Shown: positions 49,140 through 59,577 of the stretch, piece by piece | Layout: every line of letters starts with the position of its first letter | Position numbering within the stretch: the first letter of the stretch is position 1 | Assembly (NCBI RefSeq): GCF_000763495.1 | Contig: NZ_CP009576.1 | Span: forward strand, 2,056,001 to 2,120,000 | Direction: 5' to 3' | DNA from: Listeria ivanovii subsp. londoniensis | Lineage (GTDB): Bacteria > Bacillota > Bacilli > Lactobacillales > Listeriaceae | DNA: 64,000 nucleotides | Program-made: the position numbers and the translations under genes | The notes under the pieces: model-generated | The model's database searches: none | Told to the model about the DNA's origin: nothing | What the model saw: only the letters and a program-made list of their open reading frames with translations

Positions 49140-50423
49140 TTATTGTATGATAAATTGAAGCAAAAATAAAGCGCCAATAACATACATGACTGGCGATGTT
49201 CGTTCTTTGTTCTTCGTAAAGGCGCGAAGAATTGGATACGCAATAAAGCCAGCCGCAATTCCGTCTGCAATACTGTACGTAAATGGGATTAATACAATAA
49301 TAAGTAATGCCGAAAAAGTCTCGGCTGCATTTGATAAATCCATTTCTTTAAATTCTTGTAGCATCGACATACCAATGACAATTAAAATTGGTGCAATCGC
49401 GCTATTTGGAATAAAAGATAGCACTGGCATTAAAAAAAGCGATGCGATGAAGAAAATTCCGGTCGTAACAGTTGCGAGACCAGTTTTCGCCCCACTAGCA
49501 AACATAGAACCACTTTCGAGTGCCGAAATAGTTGGGCTTGTGCCAAATAATCCAGATAAGAAAGCTGTTACAGAGCTTGCTTTTAAAATGCGTGGTAATT
49601 TTTCGGTTTGTTTCAGTTGTCTTACTTGGCCATTTGTAAGCCCTACTGTTTCAAACACAATAACCATCGTCATCGTAAAGACGGCACTCCAAAAACTAAT
49701 ACTTGCCATTCCGGAAAAATCAGCTTTGAACAACACATCACTCCAAGGTGCTAAACTTAACGTCGCTGCACTCGTCGTATTGGTGATGCCAAATAGTACA
49801 CCTACAATTGTTCCAATTATTAAACTCCATAAGAAAGCGCCAGGAATTTTACGAATAACTAGAATCATCGTTAATAAAAGGGTCACAAGCGTTGCCAAAA
49901 CGAATGGATCAGAAAGGTTGCCTAGAGCGATAATACCATGCTTTCCACGTGTTACAATTTCACCTTTTTCAAGCCCTAGAAAAATTAAGAATAGTCCTAA
50001 TCCAACTGTGATAGCTTGCTTCAAAATTAGCGGAATAGCTTGATTTAATCTTCCTGCAAGTGGTGTAAATGCAAGAATCATAAATAGTAACCCACTCATC
50101 GTAACCGCCGCAAGTGCCACCTGCCAACTTAGTCCCATTCCGCCTACAAGGTTATACGCAAAGAGCGCATTAATCCCCATACCAGGCATTAGAATAAGTG
50201 GTGCATTAGACCAAAAACCCATAATCAAACAACCTACCGCCGAGATAAAAATCGTCGCTAGTACTGCTCCTTGATAAGGAACTCCAGCTTCAGCTAAAAT
50301 CGAGCTATTGACGACAATAATATATGCCACCGTAAAAAAGCCAATCATACCAGCCAAAAATTCTGTCCGGATATTGGTTTTATGCTCGTTCAGCCGAAAA
50401 ACTTTGTTGAAAAATTTCTGCAT
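49140..50423 (-). CDS. NCS2-family purine permease (guanine/hypoxanthine type)
   Basis: A 427-residue membrane protein with about 13 hydrophobic segments. The AzgA/PbuG-like subgroup signatures are AGMIGFFTVAYIIVVNSSIL near the N-terminus, MPGMGINALFAY, ETVGLTNGQ and GTSPTISALESG, so a guanine/hypoxanthine/adenine transporter is expected rather than uracil or xanthine. It is separated from lspA by a 77-base gap and divergent from the MATE gene. Its leader contains an unassigned G-rich hairpin region. Confidence 0.9.
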   Translation of the reverse strand: MQKFFNKVFRLNEHKTNIRTEFLAGMIGFFTVAYIIVVNSSILAEAGVPYQGAVLATIFISAVGCLIMGFWSNAPLILMPGMGINALFAYNLVGGMGLSWQVALAAVTMSGLLFMILAFTPLAGRLNQAIPLILKQAITVGLGLFLIFLGLEKGEIVTRGKHGIIALGNLSDPFVLATLVTLLLTMILVIRKIPGAFLWSLIIGTIVGVLFGITNTTSAATLSLAPWSDVLFKADFSGMASISFWSAVFTMTMVIVFETVGLTNGQVRQLKQTEKLPRILKASSVTAFLSGLFGTSPTISALESGSMFASGAKTGLATVTTGIFFIASLFLMPVLSFIPNSAIAPILIVIGMSMLQEFKEMDLSNAAETFSALLIIVLIPFTYSIADGIAAGFIAYPILRAFTKNKERTSPVMYVIGALFLLQFIIQ

Positions 50424-50496
50424 ACTTTTTCCTCATTATGAAATTGTCCCTCTCCCAACCCGCAGAGTATTGCCCCTGCCACAGACTTTCATTATA
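50424..50496 (-). promoter_or_regulatory. Promoter and structured leader of the NCS2 permease
   Basis: A perfect -10 TATAAT (50491-50496) is followed by a ~65-base leader. In it GCAG/CTGC arms enclose GGGCAATACT, followed by a GGGTTGGGAGAGGG run and the ribosome-binding site. It does not match the purine riboswitch consensus I know. The structure could be regulatory, but I cannot assign a class. Confidence 0.4.
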
Positions 50497-50557
50497 ACAA
50501 AGATACTGGTGATGCGAAAGTAAAAGTTTTCATTTCACCGCTGTAAACCCAATTCTA

Positions 50558-50566
50558 TGCTATAAT
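50558..50566 (+). promoter_or_regulatory. Extended -10 promoter of the MATE gene
   Basis: TGCTATAAT is a full extended -10 about 30 bases before the TTG start codon; no good -35 is visible. Confidence 0.6.
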
Positions 50567-50594
50567 TTGGAGTGATGTTAAAGGAGATGATTAT

Positions 50595-51938
50595 TTGCAA
50601 CAAACAGCAACATACCTAGCAAAATGGAAACAATTTTTAATCATTTTCGTGCCAATTGTGATTACTCAACTAACACTGTTTTCCATGACCTTTTTTGATA
50701 CCACAATGAGTGGAAATTATTCTAATCAGGCACTTGCCGGTGTAGCGATTGGTAGTTCTTTTTGGGCACCAATTAATGCCGCTTTTTCAGGTTTACTAAT
50801 GGCAATCACACCGATTGTGGCGCAATTAATTGGCGCGAAGAAAGAAAAAGAAGTTAAAAACACGGTGCATAATGGTCTGTATATCGCGATTATTTTAGCT
50901 ATTATTTTAATTCTTATTAATTTCTTAGTAGTTCCAAAGATATTAACGCATATGCCTATAACAGCTGAAGTGGCAACTATTGCCCGCCATTTCTTAAATG
51001 GGATTTGTATTGGAATTCCTGCCTTTTTTATTTCTGCTATATTGCGGTCATTTATTGATTCACTAGGGCTTACAAGAGTGACCATGTTCATTACCCTTTG
51101 CACAGTGCCGTTTAATATCTTTTTGAATTACTGTTTTATTTTCGGGAACTTCGGATTTCCTGAAATGGGTGGAGCAGGTAGTGGATATGCAACCGGGATT
51201 ACGTATTGGTTAGTCGTTTTGGTTAGTATTATTCTGATTCAAACACAAACTCGGTTACGCAAGTTCGGTATATTTAAACGATTTACAGCCATCCATTTTT
51301 CTAAAATAAAAGAAATTATCGGGATTGGTGTTCCAAATGGTTTAACGATTTTATTTGAAACGAGTATTTTCTCTGCTGTAACAATTTTAATGGGTGCATT
51401 TGGCACAGAAACCATTGCGGCGCACCAATCTGCTAATAGTGTGTGTACGCTCCTTTATGCTTTTCCACTTAGTGTAGCATCTACGCTAACGATTCTCGGA
51501 GGTTACGAAACTGGCGCTAAACGTTTAAAAGATGCCAAGCAATATCGCCATATTGGGATGACCGCTGCGATTTTAATTGGTTGTATTAATGGAGCGGTAT
51601 TATTTTTCTTCCAAGATACTATTGCTGGTTTTTATACTAATGATCCACGACTAAGTGATTTAATTATGCAATTTCTTGTGTATGCCATCTTATTCCAATT
51701 TGCTGATGCCTTGTTGTCTCCTGTTCTCGGAGCGCTTCGTGGTTACAAAGATGTTGCTGTTACATCAGTCGTTGCTTTTATTTCTTACTGGATAATTGGG
51801 CTTCCGGTTGGATACGGGCTATCTTTTACAAATTTAGGACCTTTTGGCTACTGGATTGGGTTAAGTACCGGCTTGTTCGTTGCCGCAATTATTTTATCAA
51901 TTCGCGTTCGAAAAACAGAAATAAAATTATCTTTATAG
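50595..51938 (+). CDS. MATE-family multidrug/cation antiporter
   Basis: A 447-residue transporter with about 12 transmembrane helices in two homologous halves. NorM-type signatures are VITQLTLFSMTFFDTTMSG in helix 1 and the corresponding GVPNGLTILFETSIFS in the second half. It would export cationic drugs or dyes coupled to Na+ or H+; the substrate is not evident. The start is a TTG preceded by AAGGAGATG. Monocistronic, ending in a strong bidirectional terminator. Confidence 0.93.
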   Translation: MQQTATYLAKWKQFLIIFVPIVITQLTLFSMTFFDTTMSGNYSNQALAGVAIGSSFWAPINAAFSGLLMAITPIVAQLIGAKKEKEVKNTVHNGLYIAIILAIILILINFLVVPKILTHMPITAEVATIARHFLNGICIGIPAFFISAILRSFIDSLGLTRVTMFITLCTVPFNIFLNYCFIFGNFGFPEMGGAGSGYATGITYWLVVLVSIILIQTQTRLRKFGIFKRFTAIHFSKIKEIIGIGVPNGLTILFETSIFSAVTILMGAFGTETIAAHQSANSVCTLLYAFPLSVASTLTILGGYETGAKRLKDAKQYRHIGMTAAILIGCINGAVLFFFQDTIAGFYTNDPRLSDLIMQFLVYAILFQFADALLSPVLGALRGYKDVAVTSVVAFISYWIIGLPVGYGLSFTNLGPFGYWIGLSTGLFVAAIILSIRVRKTEIKLSL

Positions 51939-51939
51939 T

Positions 51940-51976
51940 AAAGGAAGACAGAGATTTTTTAAGTCTCTGCCTTCCT

Positions 51977-51979
<3 letters not shown>
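51940..51979. terminator. Bidirectional terminator between the MATE gene and mntA
   Basis: AAAGGAAG-CAGAGA arms and TCTCTG-CTTCCTTT pair around TTTTTTAAG. It serves two convergent genes. Confidence 0.88.
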
Positions 51980-53745
<1,766 letters not shown>

Positions 53746-53747
53746 TT

Positions 53748-54464
53748 TTAAACTCCTTTTGCAAATGTTAATTCACCATAAGCATATTTTATTTTGTCTT
53801 CTGTAAATGTTAGTTCCACTGGACCATGTGCGATTAGTTTTTTATTAAGTAAAATAATATCATCAAAATAAGCAGCTACTTTATGGAAATCATGGTGAAC
53901 CACGACAATCGTTTTTCCGTTATCTCTTAATTTTTTCAATAACTGCATAATTAACGCTTCACTTGTCATATCAATCCCAGCAAAAGGTTCATCTAAAAAG
54001 AAAATTTCTGCATGTTGCGCTAAAGCTCTGGCAATAAAAACACGTTGTAATTGCCCACCAGAAAGTTCGCCAATTTGTCGCTTCTGAAAAGCAGTCATTT
54101 CCACTTGTTCTAGCGCATCTAACGCCAGCTGTTTTTCTTTTTTTCTTGGGCGTTTAATTAACCCAAGTGCCGGAAATGTTCCGAGTATAACCATATCTAA
54201 CACTGTAATTGGAAAAGTTAAATCTACTTCGCTTCTTTGCGGAACATAAGCGATGCGTTCCCGCCAAAAAGCAAGTGGCTTTCCATCTAAGGTTACTTGG
54301 CCATTTTCACGTGGAATTAATCCCATCATCCCTTTTAGTAAGGTAGATTTTCCAGCTCCATTTGGACCGACGATACCAGTTAGCTTACCTGATGCTATTT
54401 CAAGCGATACATTATCAATCGCCACTTTTTGTTTGTAGCTAATTGTTAAATTTTGAATATTCAT
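53748..54464 (-). CDS. mntB: Manganese/zinc ABC transporter ATPase
   Basis: A 238-residue ABC ATPase with Walker A GPNGAGKSTL, Q-loop YVPQR, signature LSGGQLQRV, Walker B FLDEPFAGID and switch VVHHDF. I prefer the ATG at 54464; the frame continues to a GTG nine bases upstream that overlaps the GGGTGG ribosome-binding region. First gene of the three-gene importer operon, preceded by a dyad at 54513-54530. Confidence 0.94.
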   Translation of the reverse strand: MNIQNLTISYKQKVAIDNVSLEIASGKLTGIVGPNGAGKSTLLKGMMGLIPRENGQVTLDGKPLAFWRERIAYVPQRSEVDLTFPITVLDMVILGTFPALGLIKRPRKKEKQLALDALEQVEMTAFQKRQIGELSGGQLQRVFIARALAQHAEIFFLDEPFAGIDMTSEALIMQLLKKLRDNGKTIVVVHHDFHKVAAYFDDIILLNKKLIAHGPVELTFTEDKIKYAYGELTFAKGV

Positions 54465-54512
54465 TTCTACCACCCTTTTCCCTTAAGACTAATTTTTATA
54501 TTTAACTAAAAA

Positions 54513-54530
54513 AGTTTCCTCAGAGCAACT
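54513..54530 (-). promoter_or_regulatory. Candidate metalloregulator operator before the importer operon
   Basis: The 18-base dyad AGTTTCCTCAGAGCAACT reads AGTTGCTCT..GAGGAAACT on the coding strand and overlaps a candidate -35 TTGCTC with a TTAAAT -10 17 bases on. Its form is compatible with an MntR/DtxR-type site, but the exact regulator is inferred. Confidence 0.5.
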
Positions 54531-54581
54531 TTAATTAGAAGTATAACGAAAATTCCTTTGGTTGTAAAGTGAAAAATCCAT

Positions 54582-54615
54582 AAAAAAATCCCGTAGTCTA
54601 TACAAACTACGGGAT
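54582..54615 (-). terminator. Intrinsic terminator of the marR gene
   Basis: Perfect 10-bp stem ATCCCGTAGT/ACTACGGGAT around eight bases, followed on the minus strand by TTTTTTTA. Confidence 0.92.
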
Positions 54616-54624
54616 ACGACTATT

Positions 54625-55041
54625 TTATTGGTTGGCGCCGTCTGCTAATTTCTTTAGTAGTTGACGAAATTCAGCTTGTTCTTGCTCGGAAAAAACAGCA
54701 AATCGTTTAACAATCATTTCTTTTTTCTTTTTATCGATTTCTTTTACGAATGCTTCTGCTTCAGGTGTCAGTCGAAGCTCAATAATTCGTCTGTCTATTT
54801 CTGAGCGATGCCGTGTAATAAATGCTTCTTCTACTAACGTGTCGGTAATTGCTGTGATGTGGCTAGCTGAAACATCGAGCGTTTTTGCTAAATCAGAAGT
54901 TTTGGTGAGACCGCTAGAAATCAAACTTAACACACGATATTCACTTCCACTTAATCGCTTATTCAAAACAGCTTCTACTTCATGTCGAAAGCTATTAAAA
55001 ATCCGTTTAATTAACGTTTCAATTTCCAAATATGTTTCCAT
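54625..55041 (-). CDS. MarR-family transcriptional regulator
   Basis: A 138-residue winged-helix dimeric regulator. The helix-turn-helix is around 45-70 (GLTKTSDLAKTLDVSASHITAITDTLV) and the wing around 75-95 (ITRHRSEIDRRIIELRLT). Terminal helices would form the dimer interface. The ligand and targets are unknown. It lies 35 bases downstream of ctpA, which it may accompany in transcription, and ends at its own terminator next to the divergent-facing importer promoter region. Confidence 0.92.
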   Translation of the reverse strand: METYLEIETLIKRIFNSFRHEVEAVLNKRLSGSEYRVLSLISSGLTKTSDLAKTLDVSASHITAITDTLVEEAFITRHRSEIDRRIIELRLTPEAEAFVKEIDKKKKEMIVKRFAVFSEQEQAEFRQLLKKLADGANQ

Positions 55042-55076
55042 TTAGCTACCTCCTGTTTTTCAAAAAAGTTATCGGC

Positions 55077-56561
55077 TTACTTCACCAAGGCTTTTGCTTT
55101 TTGTAATTGAGGATCGGTTTCTTTTAAATGTTTTTGCGTTAATTCGACTAATTTATCCGTTGTCACACCTGTCATAATTCCGGTTACATCTAATTGGTTG
55201 GCTGTTTGGAATCGTTCTACTGCATATTTTGTATCTGTATCATATAAGCCATCTACTTTACCAACATTATAATCAAGCGCTTTTAGTAATGTTTCGATTG
55301 TTTTGACGTCATCACCAAAGTCCCCTTCTTGATAAACTTTTGAGGATGAAGGAATGGTCATTGCTGCATAGTCTGGCATTTTAACTACTTCATCTGGTGT
55401 GATTCCTTTTTCATGAATCCATTCATCATCTGGAGTTAACCATTTAGCGATGGTAAGTTTTAGTGTTGACTCATCCGATAAAGTCGTAGCAGTTTGGACT
55501 GTTCCTTTTCCGAATGATTTCGTACCCACAAGTTTAATTCCACCAGATTCTTTCGCTGCTGCTGCAAGGATTTCAGATGCGCTTGCACTCCCACCATCAA
55601 TAAGCATAGTAGTTGGCACCTTGACTTTATATCCTTCATGAGAGCTACTATCCGCTTTAATTACTGTTTTCTCGCCAGCTTTATCTTGTTCTTGAACAAC
55701 GATTTTACCATCAGGAACAAATAAACTAGAAATGGAAACGGCTTGATCTAATAAACCACCAGGATTTCCTCGCAAATCAATAACGAGGCCTTGCATTCCA
55801 TCTTTTTCGAGTGATTTAAGTGCTTCTTCTAATTCATCATATGTGGTCTCAGAGAAAGTACTAATGGTCACATGTGCGATTTTATCTTTTCCCATTTCTT
55901 TGTACACTGTTTCGATTGGGATTTCATCACGAGTGATTGTCACGTCAAACGGTTTATCTTCACTTGCACGTTGAATAGTCAACGTTACTTTAGTTCCTTT
56001 TTCGCCGCGTATTTTTTGTGTTGCTTCTGTTGCAGTATCTCCTTTTAGCGATTTACCATCCACTTTTGTAATCACATCTTGTGGTTGTAAGCCAGCTTTT
56101 TCTGCCGGAGAATTCTTGATAGGCGAAACAACTGTAATCGCTCCATCTTTTTCTTGAATCTCTGCTCCAATCCCTTCAAAGCTTGAAGAAATTGTATCAT
56201 TAAATTCACTAGATTCTTTTTTCGACATAAAGCTAGAATACGGATCATCTAACGAATTTACCATACCAGTTATTGCTCCATCAACTAATTTAGTAGAATC
56301 GGTATCTTTATAGTATTTGGAGGTGATTTCGTCATAAACATCGTATAATTTCGTAAATTCTTTTCGTTCTGGAATAGTTACTTTTACTTGTTTATCATCG
56401 CCTAACGATGTAACGATAGTCGTAACTAATGCGGTAATAAATACAAACGCAAATAATAGCATGATAAAAGGGAATAATTTCATTCTTACGTATCCATTAC
56501 CTGGTCCTTGCTTTTCTTTATCTACTTTTTCTTCTTCATTTTGTTGTGGGGGTTGTTCCAT
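55077..56561 (-). CDS. ctpA: Carboxy-terminal processing protease CtpA
   Basis: An S41 membrane-anchored serine protease. The 494-residue protein has a short cytoplasmic N-terminus rich in Glu/Gln, one membrane helix (FPFIMLLFAFVFITALVTTIV), a PDZ domain (around 115-195), and the peptidase domain with the catalytic Ser in GGSASASEI and Lys in FGKGTVQT. A C-terminal peptidoglycan-binding domain contains VKTIETLLKALDYNVGKVDG. The ATG at 56561 is chosen over an upstream TTG/ATG frame start 45 bases earlier, since the hydrophilic leader fits the family; its ribosome-binding site is weak. Confidence 0.92.
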   Translation of the reverse strand: MEQPPQQNEEEKVDKEKQGPGNGYVRMKLFPFIMLLFAFVFITALVTTIVTSLGDDKQVKVTIPERKEFTKLYDVYDEITSKYYKDTDSTKLVDGAITGMVNSLDDPYSSFMSKKESSEFNDTISSSFEGIGAEIQEKDGAITVVSPIKNSPAEKAGLQPQDVITKVDGKSLKGDTATEATQKIRGEKGTKVTLTIQRASEDKPFDVTITRDEIPIETVYKEMGKDKIAHVTISTFSETTYDELEEALKSLEKDGMQGLVIDLRGNPGGLLDQAVSISSLFVPDGKIVVQEQDKAGEKTVIKADSSSHEGYKVKVPTTMLIDGGSASASEILAAAAKESGGIKLVGTKSFGKGTVQTATTLSDESTLKLTIAKWLTPDDEWIHEKGITPDEVVKMPDYAAMTIPSSSKVYQEGDFGDDVKTIETLLKALDYNVGKVDGLYDTDTKYAVERFQTANQLDVTGIMTGVTTDKLVELTQKHLKETDPQLQKAKALVK

Positions 56562-56672
56562 CCTTTGTTCACCACTTTCTATGTAAAATGTGGTTACAGT
56601 GAGCACATTTTATTTAACTCATTTATTTTACCAGTTTTCCCTACATTTTGGTATCTTTTTTTCGGATACTAC

Positions 56673-56704
56673 AAAAAAGAGGGATTCATCACTGAATCCC
56701 TCTT
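56673..56704 (-). terminator. Terminator of the csoR-copA-copZ operon
   Basis: AGAGGGATTCA and TGAATCCCTCT pair perfectly over 11 bp around TCAC and are followed on the minus strand by TTTTTTG, ten bases after the copZ stop. Confidence 0.92.
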
Positions 56705-56713
56705 GCTTACTAA

Positions 56714-56920
56714 TTAAGCTACTTCATAACCTGCTTCTTCTACCGCGTCGATTAAAGTGTCTTCTGTTACTTTGCCATTTTCAAATTCAACGGTTGCTGT
56801 TCCTTCTTCTAGAGATACTTTTGCATTAGTGACACCTGCTACTTCTTCCAATGCTTTTGTTACTCTTGCCTCACAGTGTCCACAAGTCATACCTTCAATT
56901 TTTAAAGTTAGTTTTTCCAT
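56714..56920 (-). CDS. copZ: Copper chaperone CopZ
   Basis: A 68-residue single HMA domain. The Cu(I) site is GMTCGHCEARV (Cys13 and Cys16), followed by the ferredoxin-like fold with TNAKVSLEEGTATVEF. It carries Cu(I) to CopA and possibly CsoR. It lies 12 bases after copA, the last gene of the copper operon. Confidence 0.96.
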   Translation of the reverse strand: MEKLTLKIEGMTCGHCEARVTKALEEVAGVTNAKVSLEEGTATVEFENGKVTEDTLIDAVEEAGYEVA

Positions 56921-56932
56921 TTTTATTTCCTC

Positions 56933-59146
56933 CTATGATTTGAATTTATATCTTTTTAGTCGTAAAGCATTAGTTACAACGGAAACGGAACTAAATGCCA
57001 TTGCAAGTCCAGCTACCCATGGTGCTAACAAGCCAAGTGCCGCGATTGGGATACCCGCACAGTTATAAGCGAGTGCCCAGAAAAAGTTTTGACGAATGTT
57101 GCGCATCGTTGCTCTAGAAAGTTCTACTGTTTCAGGGATAAGTGTTAAACGATGACTAACGAGTGTGACATCACCAGTTTCAATCGCAATATCTGTTCCT
57201 GTACCTATACTTATTCCAATATCACTTGCAGCAAGGGCTGGAGCATCATTAATTCCATCACCAACGAAAGCAACGATATGTCCTTCTTTTTGTAATTTTT
57301 CTACTAGTGTACTTTTATCATTTGGTAACTGTTCTGCAAAAAACATATCTGTACCTAAATCTTTTGCCATATTTTCTACGACAACAGATTGATCGCCGGA
57401 ACAAATAGCTGTTTTTATTCCTTGTGCTTGTAATTTTTGAATTGCTTCTTTTGCTTCTGGTCGCGGTGTATCTGATAATGCGAGCGCACCAGCATATACA
57501 CCATCAATTGCCATTGCGACAACTGTTTTACCTGCATGCATCCAACTTTCTATTAATGTATCTTCTTCTTTTGGAATCGTTGTGAGTGAAGAAATATAAC
57601 GATAAGCTCCGAGTTCTATTTTTTGTTCATTTAGATTCCCGGTCATTCCGTGTCCAGCTTTAGCACGAATTCTGCCTTGTTTAATCATGGATGTATCGAT
57701 ATTTTCCTCTTCTAGCATTTGAATGATTGCTTTTGCAATCGGATGTTCAGACTGTTGTTCCATTAAAAACAGATAAGGGAAAAATTGGTCATGAGCAGCT
57801 TTCTTATCACTTACTTCTAATTTTCCTTCTGTTAAAGTACCAGTTTTATCAAAAACAACCATATCTACTTTGGAAGTACGTTCTAAATGTTCGCCACCTT
57901 TAAATAATATCCCACTTTCTGCACCTTTACCAGTTCCAGCCATTATAGCTGTAGGAGTTGCTAGACCGAGCGCACAGGGACAAGCAATAACTAATACAGC
58001 AATTGCAGCTTCCAGAGAGCCGTCTACCGTTCCAGTTACAATGTACCAGATGATAAATGTTATTGCTGCGATTCCAAGTACAATTGGTACAAAAATCCCA
58101 GAAATCTTATCTGCTAAACGTTGAATTGGTGCTTTAATACCTTGCGCTTCTTCCACCAAGCGAATAATTGACTCTAAGACTGTTTCTTCCATTCGTTTAG
58201 TGATTTTAGCTTGGAAGGCGCCATCAAAGTTAATTGTTGCACCAATAACAGAATCACCAGGTTTCTTTTCAACAGGAACTGGTTCTCCGGTAATCATCGC
58301 TTCATCAACACTTGTTTCCCCTGAAATTATTTCTGCATCCATTGGTACTTTTTCACCAGGACGAACTAAAATAATATCACCGATTTTAAGGGAATCTACC
58401 GGAACTAACCATTCTTTTCCTTCACGAATAACTGTTGCTTCTTTTGCTTGTAATTCAAGTAAACCTGCAATTGATTCCGTTGTTCTAGAAGTTGCATGAG
58501 ACTCAAGTAATTTCCCAAGTAAAATCAAAGTAATCAACACAGCACTTGTTTCAAAATAATAATGTGGCATAATACTTGGATCAATCATATGGCGAATATA
58601 TTCTACCACACTATAAAAGTATGCTGCCGAAGTTCCAAGTGCAACTAATACATCCATATTGGCACTTTTACCACGTAAAGCTTTATACGCACCATCATAA
58701 AACCGCCAGCCAATATAAAATTGAACGATAGTAGCTAAAATTAGTTGAATTGTTGGCGTAATCCAATTACCAATAGCTTCTGCAAAAGCCATTTCATGAA
58801 TGTAAGGAATATGCGTTACCATCGTTAATAAAAGTGGTAACGAAAGAATGGCTGAAAGTATAAACCGCCTTACTTCTTTTTGGAAATTCTTCTCCAGTAC
58901 AGCATCTTTTTCTTCTTTCGACATTTTTTCAGCTGCATCATAACCAGCATGTTTGACTACTTTAATGAGTTCTTCTGGGGTTGTCACTTCTGGATCATAA
59001 TATACTGCCGCATTTTCAGTCACTAAATTCACGTTGGCTTTTTCAACACCTTCTGCTTTATTTAGTGATTTTTCGATTCTCGTTGAACAAGCGGCACAAG
59101 TCATCCCAAATACATTTAAATCTTGTCTAAGATATTTCTCCTCCAT
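56933..59146 (-). CDS. copA: Copper-exporting P1B-type ATPase CopA
   Basis: Exports Cu(I) across the membrane. The 737 residues contain one N-terminal HMA domain ([10 protein letters not shown], around 14-23) and eight predicted membrane helices. The ion-binding CPC is in [12 protein letters not shown], the phosphorylation site in DKTGTLTEG, the HP motif in SEHPIAKAI and the hinge in [11 protein letters not shown]. It has only one metal-binding domain where the B. subtilis protein has two. It lies 13 bases after csoR. Confidence 0.97.
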   Translation of the reverse strand: MEEKYLRQDLNVFGMTCAACSTRIEKSLNKAEGVEKANVNLVTENAAVYYDPEVTTPEELIKVVKHAGYDAAEKMSKEEKDAVLEKNFQKEVRRFILSAILSLPLLLTMVTHIPYIHEMAFAEAIGNWITPTIQLILATIVQFYIGWRFYDGAYKALRGKSANMDVLVALGTSAAYFYSVVEYIRHMIDPSIMPHYYFETSAVLITLILLGKLLESHATSRTTESIAGLLELQAKEATVIREGKEWLVPVDSLKIGDIILVRPGEKVPMDAEIISGETSVDEAMITGEPVPVEKKPGDSVIGATINFDGAFQAKITKRMEETVLESIIRLVEEAQGIKAPIQRLADKISGIFVPIVLGIAAITFIIWYIVTGTVDGSLEAAIAVLVIACPCALGLATPTAIMAGTGKGAESGILFKGGEHLERTSKVDMVVFDKTGTLTEGKLEVSDKKAAHDQFFPYLFLMEQQSEHPIAKAIIQMLEEENIDTSMIKQGRIRAKAGHGMTGNLNEQKIELGAYRYISSLTTIPKEEDTLIESWMHAGKTVVAMAIDGVYAGALALSDTPRPEAKEAIQKLQAQGIKTAICSGDQSVVVENMAKDLGTDMFFAEQLPNDKSTLVEKLQKEGHIVAFVGDGINDAPALAASDIGISIGTGTDIAIETGDVTLVSHRLTLIPETVELSRATMRNIRQNFFWALAYNCAGIPIAALGLLAPWVAGLAMAFSSVSVVTNALRLKRYKFKS

Positions 59147-59159
59147 TTGATTTTCCCCC

Positions 59160-59453
59160 TCACGTTTTAGAAAATTGACGAATAGCTTTCAGCAAATCCT
59201 CCATTACGTCATCTTCCCCATTTTTTGCTGCATCGACAACACAGTGTGCTGTATGATGTTCTAATACTTGTAATCCAACATTTTTTAGCGCTTTATTTGC
59301 TGCGGAAATTTGCACTAAAATATCTGTACAATATCTATCATCCTCGACCATTTGAGCAATGCCTCGAATTTGTCCTTCGATACGTCGCAAACGATTTTGA
59401 AGTAATTTCGTTTCTTCTTCTTTTCGTGGAACAATCGGTTGATCATGTTTCAT
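59160..59453 (-). CDS. csoR: Copper-sensing repressor CsoR
   Basis: A 97-residue DUF156 helical repressor that releases DNA on binding Cu(I). The metal-ligand trio Cys-His-Cys is present: YCTDILVQI supplies the first Cys, and LEHHTAHCV the His and second Cys. [16 protein letters not shown] gives the DNA-binding helix. It is first in csoR-copA-copZ and is preceded by a palindromic operator inside its promoter. Confidence 0.96.
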   Translation of the reverse strand: MKHDQPIVPRKEEETKLLQNRLRRIEGQIRGIAQMVEDDRYCTDILVQISAANKALKNVGLQVLEHHTAHCVVDAAKNGEDDVMEDLLKAIRQFSKT

Positions 59454-59485
59454 TTTTTCTCCTCCTTTGTTTCTACAATTAACAC

Positions 59486-59515
59486 TATACCCCCTATAGG
59501 TATATTTTGCAAGGA
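59486..59515 (-). promoter_or_regulatory. csoR: csoR promoter with CsoR operator
   Basis: On the minus strand a -35 TTGCAA and a -10 TATAGT are 17 bases apart. The spacer holds the GC-centred palindrome TATACCTATAGGGGGTATA (59486-59504), the form recognised by CsoR repressors. Confidence 0.82.
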
Positions 59516-59532
59516 ATTAATTTTTAATGCAC

Positions 59533-59565
59533 TAAAAAAACCATAAACAATGGAATGTTTATGGT
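59533..59565 (-). terminator. Intrinsic terminator of the VanY-like gene
   Basis: ACCATAAACA and TGTTTATGGT pair perfectly over 10 bp around ATTCCA, followed on the minus strand by TTTTTTTAG. Confidence 0.88.
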
Positions 59566-59577
59566 CTGAAAAGCTTG

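Noticed and set aside
49186-50043. A 285-codon plus-strand open frame opposite the NCS2 permease
   Set aside because: It is the antisense shadow of a conserved hydrophobic gene, has no family resemblance and no ribosome-binding context.
50424-50496. Purine riboswitch before the permease
   Set aside because: The conserved three-way junction and loop sequences of the purine riboswitch are not seen in the short leader.
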